Shown here: positions 36,769 to 45,724 of the stretch, piece after piece
Position numbering within the stretch: the first letter of the stretch is position 1
Layout of the letters: each line of letters starts with the position of its first letter
From: Amycolatopsis cihanbeyliensis
GTDB taxonomy: Bacteria; Actinomycetota; Actinomycetes; Mycobacteriales; Pseudonocardiaceae
Length of the DNA stretch: 64,000 nt
Assembly (NCBI RefSeq): GCF_006715045.1
Contig: NZ_VFML01000001.1
Coordinates: 496,001 to 560,000 of the forward strand
Direction of reading: 5' to 3'
Notes under the pieces: generated by a model
The model's input: the letters and a program-made list of their open reading frames with translations, nothing else
Databases searched by the model: none
What the model was told of the DNA's origin: nothing
Position numbers and translations under genes: made by a program

Positions 36769-38028
36769 TCAGGTCGGCCCCGGCCGATGGTCCGGCTGCG
36801 GTCGTGACATCGGGGCGAGTTCCGGCAGTGTCAGTGCCGAGTGGGCCGATCGTGTCGTCGTGGGGGGCATGGCGACGAGGTCGCGTAGCTTGGTGTTGCG
36901 TTGCTCCAGGGCGCGCGCCGTGGTGGGGAAGAGTGCGGCCTCGCCGTTGTCGACCAGCGCCTGGTTCATGGCCACGAACTCCCGGGTCTTGCGTTCGTAG
37001 GCGGCGAAGGCCCCGGTGTGGTCCCGGTTCGTGGCCAGGGCGTCGGCGAGCATGTACGCGCCGACGAGCGCGAGGCTGGTGCCCTGCCCGGTGAGGAACG
37101 AGGGTGCGTACGCGGCGTCGCCGACGAGCGCGACCCGGCCGCTCGACCAGCTGGGCATGCGGATCTGGCCGGCCGTGTCGTAGAACAGGTCGTCGGCCTC
37201 GCGCATGGCGTTGACGATGCCAGGGACCTCCCAGCCGGCGTCGGCGAAGATCGTGGCGACCAGATCTCGCTGTGCGTCAGGGTTCCGGAGAGCGTCGAAC
37301 GGCGGTTCTGGTTGGTGAAAGTTCAGAAAGGCGTGCAGGTCGTCGTCCTCCCCTCCGGTGGCGTAGAGGGCCGCGGCCTTGCCCGGGGTGTTCCACATCA
37401 CGAGCTCGCGGGAGAGCCGGAAGGTGTTGGGCATGGTGAACACGGCGAAGCGGTAGCCGAGGTAGCGGTGGAACTGCTCTTCGGGGCCGAAGAGGATCTC
37501 CCTGGTGCGAGAGTGCATACCGTCCGCGCCGACCACCAGGTCGAACGTACGCCGGTTGCCGCTGCGGAAGGCGACGTCGACCCCGCGCTCGGACTGGTCG
37601 AGGGTGTCGATGGAGTCGTCGAACAGGAACTCCACGTCGTCGCGGACCGTCGTGTAGAGGGCCGCCGTCAGATCCCCGCGACCCACTTCAAGATCCTGTC
37701 CCTCGATGCTCCCGGCCACGGCGCGGGGGTGGATCGAGGCCACCTCGCCGCCATCGGCGTCGAGGAAGGTGAACCGCCGTGAGTCGATGTGCGCATGCCG
37801 CAGTCGGGGCAGTATCCCCATCCGCCGGACCACTTCTATCGCGGTCCCGCGCACGTCGATCGGGTAACCACCGCCGCGCGGCGCACCTGCTTTCTCCACC
37901 ACCGTGACCGCGAATCCGTACCGGTGCAGCCAGTACGCCAGCGCGGGTCCGGCGATGCTGGCCCCGGAGATCAGGATCGTGCGTTTCGACACAGCACTCA
38001 CGTCCATCGACGGACCGGTGGTTGTCAT
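36769..38028 (-). CDS. FAD-dependent monooxygenase, PHBH/TetX-like
   Basis: A 419-residue class A flavoprotein monooxygenase. The FAD Rossmann motif is ILISGASIAGPALAYWLHRYGF (residues 17-38), the DG motif is VVGADGMHSRTRE, and GDAAYAPSFLTGQGTSLAL is the second FAD site. These resemble TetX and rifampicin/aromatic hydroxylases rather than ubiquinone enzymes. ATG 38028 overlaps the stop of the MFS pump (ATGA), so the two are coupled. With the divergent TetR gene this is a typical detoxification or resistance set: pump plus drug-modifying hydroxylase. The drug is unknown. Confidence 0.9.
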   Translation of the reverse strand: MTTTGPSMDVSAVSKRTILISGASIAGPALAYWLHRYGFAVTVVEKAGAPRGGGYPIDVRGTAIEVVRRMGILPRLRHAHIDSRRFTFLDADGGEVASIHPRAVAGSIEGQDLEVGRGDLTAALYTTVRDDVEFLFDDSIDTLDQSERGVDVAFRSGNRRTFDLVVGADGMHSRTREILFGPEEQFHRYLGYRFAVFTMPNTFRLSRELVMWNTPGKAAALYATGGEDDDLHAFLNFHQPEPPFDALRNPDAQRDLVATIFADAGWEVPGIVNAMREADDLFYDTAGQIRMPSWSSGRVALVGDAAYAPSFLTGQGTSLALVGAYMLADALATNRDHTGAFAAYERKTREFVAMNQALVDNGEAALFPTTARALEQRNTKLRDLVAMPPTTTRSAHSALTLPELAPMSRPQPDHRPGPT

Positions 38029-39419
38029 GCCTGGGTTCCCTTCTTCATGACGCGAACAACGAGCAGCGACAGTGCGGCGACGACACCGGCGATGGCGAAA
38101 CCGGTGACGAAGACCGATTCGGTCGGTCGGCCGGACACCGGGTCCGTCCCCGCGGCGAGGATCGCCCCGGCGCACTGGGCGCCCAGGGCGACGCCGACCA
38201 CGCGAGTCACCACGAGCAGGCTGGTGGCGATGCCGGTGTCCTTGGAGTCGACGGCGGTGGCGGTGCTGGCAAGCAGCGCCGTGGTGCAGATGCCGGCGAC
38301 AAACGCGGTCAGCACCTTCGCGACGACGAGCTGCCAGACCGCGTCGTGCAGCGACGCCAGGCCGATCAGGGTGGCGGCCGCGACGACGGCACCCACGATG
38401 ACCACGGCACGCGGACCGAAACGCCGCGCCGCGATCCCGCCGACGGTTCCACTCACCACCCCGGCGATGGTCCCGGGCAGCAGGAACAGCCCGATGTCGG
38501 TCGTGCTGGCGCCGAAGCCGTACCCCTCGGCCGACACCGCGAGCAGCTGTGGGAGGAGAAAGAGCACCATCCCGGAGCTGGCCGTCAGGAGAACGGTGAG
38601 CACGCACGAGCTCCACATGGCCGGTGCCGCCAGCATGCGCAGATCGACCATGGGCGAAGCCGCCCTGCGCTCGACGGCGACCCATCCGGTCGCGAGGGCG
38701 GCCACGGCCAGTGCGATGGCACCGATCGCGAGTGGCGGCAGGTCGACGCTGGTCACCGTCCTGATCCCGAGCATGAGCGCGAGCAACGTGCAGCTCAGGA
38801 GAATCACGCCAGCCCAGTCGATCCTGGCGTCCGACTGGATCGGCGGGTCATGCGGCATCAACCGGGACACGAGCGCCGTTGTCGCGATGATCGCGATCGT
38901 CGGTAGCGCGAACATCCAATGCCGGGACAGTCCTTCCGCCACGGGCCCGGCGATCAGCGTTCCGACCAGGGCGCCGCCCGTGAACAATCCGCTGACGACC
39001 CCGACGGCCACCTGCGTCTGTCCTGGCGGGAGGTGTCTGCGCACCAGGATGAAGGACAGGGGCAGCGCACCCACCATCGCGCCCTGAAGTACCTGACCGA
39101 GCAACAGCACCGGCAGGTTCGGCGCCAGGCTGGAGAGCAGGCCACCGGCCGAGACCGCTGTCATCAGCACGACCAGGACTCGCCTTCCGCCGTAGCGGTC
39201 GCCGAGTTTGCCCGCGATGGGTGCGACGACCGCACCGGTGATGAGCAAGGTGATGGTGATCAACGCGCCTTCGGCAGGACCGATCCCCAGCTCCCGTTGC
39301 AGCAGCGGGAGCGAAGGCTCCACCACTGACTGCAGGGTGCCGAGGGCGAGTGCCAGGAAGCCAAGGGCACCGACCGCCTGCCTCCCGATGCGGACCGGGG
39401 AAACAAGAGTTTCGGACAT
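38025..39419 (-). CDS. MFS efflux transporter (DHA2-like, EmrB/QacA)
   Basis: A 464-residue transporter with about 13-14 hydrophobic helices. It has the DHA2-type QRELGIGPAEGALITITLLITGAVVAPIAGKLGDRYGGRRVLV region (helices 2-3, motif A), and in the second half PGTIAGVVSGTVGGIAARRFGPRAVV. ATG 39419 follows AAGGACG; an upstream ATG would add five residues. It heads a two-gene operon with the flavin monooxygenase and is divergent from its likely TetR repressor. Confidence 0.92.
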   Translation of the reverse strand: MSETLVSPVRIGRQAVGALGFLALALGTLQSVVEPSLPLLQRELGIGPAEGALITITLLITGAVVAPIAGKLGDRYGGRRVLVVLMTAVSAGGLLSSLAPNLPVLLLGQVLQGAMVGALPLSFILVRRHLPPGQTQVAVGVVSGLFTGGALVGTLIAGPVAEGLSRHWMFALPTIAIIATTALVSRLMPHDPPIQSDARIDWAGVILLSCTLLALMLGIRTVTSVDLPPLAIGAIALAVAALATGWVAVERRAASPMVDLRMLAAPAMWSSCVLTVLLTASSGMVLFLLPQLLAVSAEGYGFGASTTDIGLFLLPGTIAGVVSGTVGGIAARRFGPRAVVIVGAVVAAATLIGLASLHDAVWQLVVAKVLTAFVAGICTTALLASTATAVDSKDTGIATSLLVVTRVVGVALGAQCAGAILAAGTDPVSGRPTESVFVTGFAIAGVVAALSLLVVRVMKKGTQA

Positions 39420-39563
39420 AGACGTCCTTTTCATCGTTGGTCGCGAGCAGAGCGTGGACCTTGCCCGAGGGTGCGCCGCGCGCTCGTGGCGCGACGTCAG
39501 GGTTCGGCCGCCGGCCGCGCGCCGCCAGGGGTGATCATCTGACCGCTCGCGTCGGCACCAGAC

Positions 39564-39586
39564 CTACACTACACGGTGCAGTGTAG
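39564..39586. promoter_or_regulatory. TetR operator between the MFS and TetR genes
   Basis: CTACACT (39564-39570) and AGTGTAG (39580-39586) are perfect arms. The centre is also largely palindromic (CAC-G-GTG). The 23-bp site lies just upstream of TACGAT (39594-39599), a leaderless-type -10 six bases before ATG 39606. Confidence 0.65.
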
Positions 39587-39605
39587 ATGCTGCTACGATC
39601 TGCCG

Positions 39606-40238
39606 ATGCCGACCGCAAAGACGCTGCGTGCAGGGTCCGCACAGAAGCGGGCCGCCATCCTCTCGGCGGCCCGGGAGTTGTTCCTGACCGACGGTTTCGA
39701 CCGGTCGAGCGTCGACGCGGTCGCCGCCCGCGCCGGGGTGTCCAAGCGGACGGTCTACGACTACTTCGGCGACAAGCGGACCCTGTTGCAGGCAGTCTTC
39801 GACGCCGTGGGCCAGTCCTTGCTCACCACGATCCGGCGCACCCTCGACGACACGCTCAACGGCGTCACCGACGCGGCCGAACTGGAGCCCGCGCTGGTCA
39901 CGTTCTCGATGCGGATCGCGACCGACATGCTCGACTCGGCGGAGTACGCCACGCTGCAACGGCTGGTCCGGACCGGATCCGGTCACCTGCCGCACCCGGA
40001 CGAGCACGCACTGACCAACGCACCCGAGGAGGCCATCGGTGAACGCTTCGTCGCCCTCGCCGGTGCCGGGCTGCTCGACGTCCCCGACGCGCGGCTCGCC
40101 GCCGACCACTTCATCGCACTGACCTTCGGGGTCACCATCAGCAGGCTCGGTTCCGCGAACGCCGCCGAGGACACCCGCGTCCGGCCACTCATCGTCGAGG
40201 GAGTGCGGGCGTTTCTCCGGGCATACCGGACCGGATGA
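39606..40238 (+). CDS. TetR-family repressor of the MFS-monooxygenase operon
   Basis: A 210-residue TetR protein with HTH at residues 16-60 (AILSAARELFLTDGFDRSSVDAVAARAGVSKRTVYDYFGDKRTLL). The C-terminal domain is of the TetR_C_7/AefR-like kind (FSMRIATDMLDSAEYATLQRLV). ATG 39606 is chosen over an upstream frame extension because a TANNNT element sits six bases before it. The divergent arrangement with the MFS-FMO pair and the shared palindrome make it the likely local repressor. Confidence 0.9.
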   Translation: MPTAKTLRAGSAQKRAAILSAARELFLTDGFDRSSVDAVAARAGVSKRTVYDYFGDKRTLLQAVFDAVGQSLLTTIRRTLDDTLNGVTDAAELEPALVTFSMRIATDMLDSAEYATLQRLVRTGSGHLPHPDEHALTNAPEEAIGERFVALAGAGLLDVPDARLAADHFIALTFGVTISRLGSANAAEDTRVRPLIVEGVRAFLRAYRTG

Positions 40239-40304
40239 TGCCGGCGGCGGGCCCGGCCGAGCCGTTACCGGCGTTGCCAGCGGACGGTGCGCTGGGCACC
40301 ACGC

Positions 40305-41933
40305 CTAGCCGAAGGGGTGGGTGTCCGGCTCGTAGACCTGGCCGGGTGCGGGCACCTTCAGGTCGATCAGGTACTCGGCGGTGGCGGTGTCCAGCCTGGC
40401 CGAGTTGCCGAGGATGCAGTGCCCGAAAGCGTCCACCGACAGCAGGCGGGCGAACCCGAGTTGGTCGGCCATCCGCTCGGCGAACGCGTACTGGGTCGCC
40501 GGGTCGTAGTAGTTGCCGATCACCAGCACGGGATGCTCGGTGGAGCGGTTCCACGGGCCGCGGTAGGCGTCCGGCTCCCGCACCGGCCACGTCGCGCAGC
40601 CCGCCGCGTCGGAGAACGCCTGGATCCGGCCGAAGGTCGGCATCTCACGCTCCCACTCACCGGCCATCGCGGGAACCTCCTGCTGGGCGTGCTGGAATCG
40701 CTTGTCCGAGCAGTTCACGCCGAGGTAGGCGTCCTGTGAGGTGTAGGGGCTGTCCGGGCGCACGTCGAACCGGCTGTCCTCGGCCGGGTCGAGCAGGGTG
40801 GACAGGTCGTCCCGTGCCGGTGCCTGCTCCTCCGGCTCGGTGGCCTGCGGCGGGTGCAGCACCTCGTACAGCTGCTGCAGATCCTGTGCCAGGCCGGGGA
40901 AAGCCTGCGGCGCGTACAGTGCCCCCGCCACGCCACCGGTGAACGCGTTGATGTCCACCGTGTCCCCGTCCGGCAACTCGATCGGCTCCCGGCGCAGCCG
41001 CTCGCGTAGCTCGTCGAACTTCTTCCTCGGCCTGCCCTCGCTGAACGCGCACCGCTCACGCACCTGCCCGCACTCGGTGAGGAAGGCATCCAGCGCGACC
41101 TCGAAACCCTTCGCCCGTTCCCGCTCGTACCGGGCGCTGTCGCCGGTGCGTAGCGCGGGGTCGACGTTACCGTCCAGCACCATCGCCCGCGCCTTGCCCG
41201 GGAACATGTTCGCGTAGGTGGCCCCGATCAGGGTTCCGTAGGAGAAACCGACGTAGTTGAGCCGCTCGTCGCCCACCGCGGCGCGCAGCAGATCCAGATC
41301 GCGTGCTACGTCCTTTGTAGACAGATGGTTCAGCAACGCGCCGGTGTTCGCCGCGCAGAACTCACCGTATTCCTGGTAGGCCCGCAGTACGTCGGATATC
41401 CGCTGCCGTTCCAGCGGGACCGGAACCTGCTCGCCGAGAACCTCGTAGGCGTCCTCCTCGGTGGTGAAGCACCGCACCGAGGAACTCTTACCCACCCCAC
41501 GCGGGTCGAAGCCGATGAGGTCGAATCGCTCCAGCACCGGCGGTTCGAACAGCTGGTCCGCCAGCACCGGCAGGGTCCGGCCACTGCCACCGGGACCGCC
41601 GGGGTTGAGGAACAGGGAACCGATCCTGGCGTCCGGATTTCCCGCCGCCCGCCGCATCAGCGCGAGGTCCACGGTGCCGGCCGCGGCGTTGTCGTGGTCC
41701 AGCGGTACCCGGTAGGTCGCGCAACTGAACTGGTCCCGTTGCTCCTCCGGCACCGTCTCCAACGCCGGTTCGGCGCACTCTCCCCACTGGACCTGTGGCA
41801 CGCCGGCCGCCGGTTCACCGGGTGCGGAGCCCTCCCCGGTCGCGGCCGCCGGGCTCGCGGTGAGCGCGACCGCCACCGCGAGTGTCCCGGCCACCAGGCC
41901 CCCGCGCGCCCGAGCTCGCCTCGTCGTCAACAC
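40305..41933 (-). CDS. Secreted alpha/beta-hydrolase peptidase (TAP/SlpD type)
   Basis: A 542-residue exported hydrolase. An N-terminal signal peptide (TTRRARARGG then LVAGTLAVAVALTASPAAA) is followed by the hydrolase core. The oxyanion loop is FLNPGGPGGSGR, the nucleophile elbow is VGFSYGTLIG, and the C-terminal TAP-like domain ends with the catalytic His in DAFGHCILG. Streptomyces tripeptidyl aminopeptidases and mycobacterial Rv2223c/2224c-type proteases share this build. GTG 41933 follows GGGAGGGG; the frame continues upstream without support. It is transcribed alone. About 240 bp upstream hold no gene; a perfect TTGTGCACAA at 42060-42069 is the only feature I see. Confidence 0.92.
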   Translation of the reverse strand: MLTTRRARARGGLVAGTLAVAVALTASPAAATGEGSAPGEPAAGVPQVQWGECAEPALETVPEEQRDQFSCATYRVPLDHDNAAAGTVDLALMRRAAGNPDARIGSLFLNPGGPGGSGRTLPVLADQLFEPPVLERFDLIGFDPRGVGKSSSVRCFTTEEDAYEVLGEQVPVPLERQRISDVLRAYQEYGEFCAANTGALLNHLSTKDVARDLDLLRAAVGDERLNYVGFSYGTLIGATYANMFPGKARAMVLDGNVDPALRTGDSARYERERAKGFEVALDAFLTECGQVRERCAFSEGRPRKKFDELRERLRREPIELPDGDTVDINAFTGGVAGALYAPQAFPGLAQDLQQLYEVLHPPQATEPEEQAPARDDLSTLLDPAEDSRFDVRPDSPYTSQDAYLGVNCSDKRFQHAQQEVPAMAGEWEREMPTFGRIQAFSDAAGCATWPVREPDAYRGPWNRSTEHPVLVIGNYYDPATQYAFAERMADQLGFARLLSVDAFGHCILGNSARLDTATAEYLIDLKVPAPGQVYEPDTHPFG

Positions 41934-42171
41934 CCGTTCCCCTCCCACAATCGTGCGACACCGTTCTTCGACCGATCCGTTCAGGGGTAAGAATCGCACA
42001 ACAGGGAGATCGAACACATTAACCGAAAGGATGGTTCAGGCCTATTGACACCCCGAGGGTTGTGCACAATCCAGGCGATGGGGCCGCCCGGAGCCTGCGG
42101 AGGGCGGCTCGTGAGGCCTGGATACGAGGTGAGGAGCGGACGGAAGCCGCACCTCCGGCTGTGCACGACCC

Positions 42172-42660
42172 TCATTGCGGAAGGCAGCCGCCTGGCACGG
42201 TCAGTACGAATATCGGCAGCCGCCGTTCCGCCGCCTTCCTTTCCATCTCGTAACCGGGCCAGAATTCCTGCAACTCCGCCCACAGCCGATTGTATTCGGC
42301 GCCGTCCACCTCCCGGGCACGAGCGGGCAGCACCCGCCGTCCCCGCCGCACCGTCGCGGCCGGCCGCGCCCGCAGGTTGTGTGTCCACGCGGGATCGTGC
42401 CGGCGTCCCCAGTTGGAACCGATCAGCACCAGCTCCTCGCCGCGCGGCAGGCAGAGCAGGTTCGCCGTCCTCGCCAGCCCGCTCCGCCTGCCGGTGGTGG
42501 TCAGCCGGACCGAGGGCAGCCCGGCCAGCGCCACCAGGCCGAACCGGCCGCCGGACAGGGTGTGCAGCCGGTGGTCCAGCCGGACGATCAGGTCCGCGTG
42601 CCGCATCAGCCACGGCCGGGTGCCCAGCGTTCTGGCCACTGTGGTGAGTGGGTTCCTCAC
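42172..42660 (-). CDS. Deazaflavin (F420)-dependent nitroreductase-like protein at the end of the egt operon
   Basis: A 162-residue protein of the DDN/FDOR split-barrel family: LVALAGLPSVRLTTTGRRSGLARTANLLCL, then LVLIGSNWGRRHDPAWTHNLRARP, the region that binds F420 or a related cofactor. GTG 42660 overlaps the egtD stop (GTGA), so it is translated with the ergothioneine genes. In mycobacteria egtE, a PLP-dependent C-S lyase, occupies this place. This protein cannot be EgtE. It may use ergothioneine or act on oxidised products, or simply share the promoter. Confidence 0.85.
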   Translation of the reverse strand: MRNPLTTVARTLGTRPWLMRHADLIVRLDHRLHTLSGGRFGLVALAGLPSVRLTTTGRRSGLARTANLLCLPRGEELVLIGSNWGRRHDPAWTHNLRARPAATVRRGRRVLPARAREVDGAEYNRLWAELQEFWPGYEMERKAAERRLPIFVLTVPGGCLPQ

Positions 42661-43625
42661 GTCGCGCGGGCGAGCGAGACGCCGAACCGGCCGCCGGTGT
42701 CGGTCCACCACCGCTCGACGGCGAAACCCGCCTCGGCCAGCTCGCCCGCCACCCCCTCCCGGCGGAACTTCGCCGAGATCTCGGTACGCATTTCCTCCCC
42801 CTCGGCGAACCGCACCTCGAGGTCGGCGCCGGGAATGTGGACCAGCATGTCGGTGGTGGCGCGCAGCCGCATCTCGATCCATTCCCGCTCGCCGTCCCAG
42901 CGGGCCACATGCCGGAACCGGTCAGGGTCGAAGTCCGCGCCGAGCCGCTCGTTGATCACGCGCAACACGTTCCGGTTGAACTCCGCGGTGACCCCTGCCG
43001 CGTCGTCGTAGGCCCGTACCAGGGTATCGGGATCCTTCACCAGATCGGTGCCGAGCAGCAGCCACTCCCCCTCGGCGAGCACGTCCCGCACCGATCGGAG
43101 GAACTTCGCCCGCTCCGCGGGCACGAAGTTGCCGATGGTGCCGCCGAGGAAGACGACCAGCCGGGGCGGCTGCCCCGGCAGCAGGCCCAGATGCTGGGTG
43201 AAGTCGCCGACCACGCCCCGTACGGCGAGGCCAGGGTAGTCCTCGGTGATCGCGGCCGCGGCCTCGGCCAGCGCGGACTCCGACACGTCCATCGGGACGA
43301 AGGTCTCCAGCGTGCCGTGCCCCGTCAGCGCGTCCAGCAGCGGCCTGGTCTTCTCACTCGACCCGGACCCGAGTTCCACCAGCGCCCTGGCTCCGGTGGT
43401 GCTCGCGATCCACCCGGCCGCCCGGCCGAGGATCTCCCGTTCGGCCCTGGTCGGGTAGTACTCCGGCAGGTCGGTGATCCGGTCGAAGAGCTCGCTGCCG
43501 CGCGCGTCGTAGAACCACTTCGAGGGCAGCCACTTGGCCGGTGCGGTGAGCCCTTCCCGGACATCGGTGCGCAGCGCGCCGGTGTCCTCGACCCGGTGGT
43601 GGACCTCGAGATCCACGTCCTTCAT
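42657..43625 (-). CDS. egtD: L-histidine N-alpha-trimethyltransferase
   Basis: Uses three SAM to make hercynine from histidine, the first committed step of ergothioneine synthesis. The 322-residue protein has the SAM-binding ELGSGSSEKTRPLLDAL and the DUF2260-type N-terminal WFYDARGSELFDRITDLPEYYPTRAE. It also has TIGNFVPAERAKFL and the substrate region DMLVHIPGADLEVRFAEGEEMRTEIS. The ATG overlaps the egtC stop (ATGA). Tight coupling with egtA, egtB and egtC makes the assignment secure. Confidence 0.96.
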   Translation of the reverse strand: MKDVDLEVHHRVEDTGALRTDVREGLTAPAKWLPSKWFYDARGSELFDRITDLPEYYPTRAEREILGRAAGWIASTTGARALVELGSGSSEKTRPLLDALTGHGTLETFVPMDVSESALAEAAAAITEDYPGLAVRGVVGDFTQHLGLLPGQPPRLVVFLGGTIGNFVPAERAKFLRSVRDVLAEGEWLLLGTDLVKDPDTLVRAYDDAAGVTAEFNRNVLRVINERLGADFDPDRFRHVARWDGEREWIEMRLRATTDMLVHIPGADLEVRFAEGEEMRTEISAKFRREGVAGELAEAGFAVERWWTDTGGRFGVSLARAT

Positions 43626-44383
43626 GACAGGTCACTCCGATCTGTGCTGATGGGGTGAAACTCCACGGAACCGGCCCTGGCCAGCACCGCGTGGCCGTCC
43701 GGAACGGGGATCCAGCCCGGCTCGGGGTCACAGGGTTCGGAGGCGAGCACGGTCGCCTCCGGCGTGCTCCGTACCGACAGCGCGTGTGTCCAGGCCGTCG
43801 CCACCGCCACCCGGCCGTCGGTGAGCAGCAGGTTCAGCCGGGATCCCGGCGCCGCCCGCTCCACCTCCCGCACCACGTCGGTGACCGCGGTCAGCGGGTC
43901 GCCGCCGGCCGCCAGCCGCTGCCGCACCAGCGCCCACAGCGACGCCGAGTCGGTGGGTGCCGGCAACCGCAACAACTCGGTGACCGGGAGCTTCTCGGCG
44001 AGCCCGGCGACCGAGTCGGGCCAGCCACGCACCACGCCGTTGTGGCTGAACAACCAGCGCTCCCGCGCGAACGGGGCGCAGGCGGCCTCGGTCACCGGCA
44101 TCCCGGGCGTTCCGGACCGCACCGCCGCGAGGAAGGCGGTCGTGCGCACCGAGCCCGCGATCGGCCGCAGCCCCCCGTCGGTCCACAGTGGACCGGGGCG
44201 ACGGTAGCGCACGGGCTCACCGGAGCCCGGGTACCAGCCGAGGCCGAAACCGTCCGCGTTCACCGTGCCGCCCGCCCGCATGTCGGCCGGCGCGTAGGAC
44301 TGCCGCAGCAGCGAGTGCGGCGCGTCGAACACCAGCTCCGTGGGCGCGCAGGGCGGACCGAGGTAGGCGAGATGGCGGCACAC
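43622..44383 (-). CDS. egtC: Gamma-glutamyl-hercynylcysteine S-oxide hydrolase
   Basis: A class II glutamine-amidotransferase fold protein that removes the gamma-glutamyl group in ergothioneine synthesis. The N-terminal nucleophile is Cys2 in MCRHLAYLG after Met removal; further motifs are ADGFGLGWY and LFSHNGVVRGW. The 253-residue length is normal. GTG 44383 shares one base with the egtB stop, and its own stop overlaps the egtD start. Confidence 0.95.
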   Translation of the reverse strand: MCRHLAYLGPPCAPTELVFDAPHSLLRQSYAPADMRAGGTVNADGFGLGWYPGSGEPVRYRRPGPLWTDGGLRPIAGSVRTTAFLAAVRSGTPGMPVTEAACAPFARERWLFSHNGVVRGWPDSVAGLAEKLPVTELLRLPAPTDSASLWALVRQRLAAGGDPLTAVTDVVREVERAAPGSRLNLLLTDGRVAVATAWTHALSVRSTPEATVLASEPCDPEPGWIPVPDGHAVLARAGSVEFHPISTDRSDLS

Positions 44384-45720
44384 TAGATGCTCCTCGCGCA
44401 CCGGAAACCGGCGAAGATCTGCCTGCGGATCGGGTAGTCCCAGTTCCGGAAGGTGCCCCGTACGGCCGCGATGTCGGTACCGAACGAACCGCCGCGCAGC
44501 ACCTTGTGATCCGGCCCGAAGAACACCTCCGAGTACTCCCGGTACGGGAACGCGGTGAAGCCGGGGTATCCGCGGAAGTCCGATCCGGTCCATTCCCAGA
44601 CGTCGCCGATGAGCTGGTGTACCCCGAGCGCCGAGGCGCCGTCCGGATAGGCGCCCACAGGCGCGGGCCGCAGGTGCCGCTGCCCGAGATTCGCCTGGTC
44701 GGCCCGCGGTTCCTCGTCACCCCACGGGAAACGGCGCGAGCGCCCGCTCACCGGGTCGAACCGCGCGGCCTTCTCCCACTCCGGCTCGGTCGGCAGCCGC
44801 TTGCCGGCCCAGCTCGCGTAGGCCTGCGCCTCGTGGAAGGAGACGTGCACCACCGGTTCCTCCGGTGGCACCGGTTCGTCCACGCCGAACCGCCTGCGCC
44901 ACCACCGTTCCCCCTCGCGGCGCCAGAACCGTGGCGCCACGATCTCGTGCGCGCGCACGTACTCCCAGCCCGCCGCGCTCCACCACCGGCTCTGGGCGTA
45001 GCCACCGGACTCGACGAACTCGAGATAGTCGCCGCAGGTGACCGGCAGGGTGTCGATGGCGAAGGCATCCACGTGCACCTCGTGCGCCGGGCGCTCGTTG
45101 TCCAGCGCCCAGGGTTCGACCGAGGTACCCATCAGGAAGGTGCCCGCGGGAACCCGCACCTCCGCAGGCAGTGGCCCCGCGCGCCGCGGTGGGGTCGGCC
45201 CCGCGCGCAGCACCGGCTCACCCCTGCGCAGTTGGTGCGTGGCCAGCATGGTCTCGTCGTGCTGCTGCTCGTGCTGGGTGATCATGCCGAACGCGAAGGC
45301 GGTCTCGGTGAGCCTGCTCCCGGTCAGCCGCGCGGTGCCCAGCACGTCGAAGGCCTTGTCCCGCACCTCGCCGACATAGGCACGCGCCTCGGCCGGCCCC
45401 AGCAGCGGCAACGTGGGCCGGTCGGCCCTGGGATGCTGGAAGGCGTCGTAGAGGTCGTCGATGTCCGGGCGCAGCGGCTCCCTGCCACCCACGTCCCGGA
45501 CCAGCCAGATCTCCTCCTGGCTGCCGATATGCGCGAGGTCCCACACCAGCGGGGACATCAGCCTCGAGTGCTGGCGCACCAGATCCTCGTCGTCCACGGC
45601 GTCGGTGAGCGTCCTGCTGCGCTCCCTCGCCCTGGTCAGTGCCCGCGCGGTGTGCTCACGCAGCCGCTCGGCGCCGAGTTGGTGCAGGGGGTTCGGCGAT
45701 TCGGTATGCCGGACGGACAT
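44383..45720 (-). CDS. egtB: Hercynine oxygenase
   Basis: A non-haem iron sulfoxide synthase that joins hercynine and gamma-glutamylcysteine with O2. In the 445-residue protein, a DinB-like N-terminal domain supplies the iron histidines (WDLAHIG near residue 60 and HEQQHDET near 150-157). The C-terminal FGE-sulfatase domain (VPAGTFLMGTS, LPTEPEWEKAARF, GDVWEWTGSDF, LRGGSF) forms the rest of the active site. ATG 45720 follows AAGGAG, 4 bp after the egtA stop. It is the central enzyme of the operon. Confidence 0.96.
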   Translation of the reverse strand: MSVRHTESPNPLHQLGAERLREHTARALTRARERSRTLTDAVDDEDLVRQHSRLMSPLVWDLAHIGSQEEIWLVRDVGGREPLRPDIDDLYDAFQHPRADRPTLPLLGPAEARAYVGEVRDKAFDVLGTARLTGSRLTETAFAFGMITQHEQQHDETMLATHQLRRGEPVLRAGPTPPRRAGPLPAEVRVPAGTFLMGTSVEPWALDNERPAHEVHVDAFAIDTLPVTCGDYLEFVESGGYAQSRWWSAAGWEYVRAHEIVAPRFWRREGERWWRRRFGVDEPVPPEEPVVHVSFHEAQAYASWAGKRLPTEPEWEKAARFDPVSGRSRRFPWGDEEPRADQANLGQRHLRPAPVGAYPDGASALGVHQLIGDVWEWTGSDFRGYPGFTAFPYREYSEVFFGPDHKVLRGGSFGTDIAAVRGTFRNWDYPIRRQIFAGFRCARSI

Positions 45721-45724
45721 CGGG

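Noticed and set aside
42045..42073. TTGACA followed by the palindrome TTGTGCACAA as a plus-strand promoter.
   Set aside because: There is no acceptable -10 at the right distance and no plus-strand gene follows; the next genes are on the minus strand.
42172..42660. egtE as the last gene of the ergothioneine operon.
   Set aside because: The product is 162 residues with a split-barrel FDOR pattern and has no PLP lysine motif, so it is not the C-S lyase.
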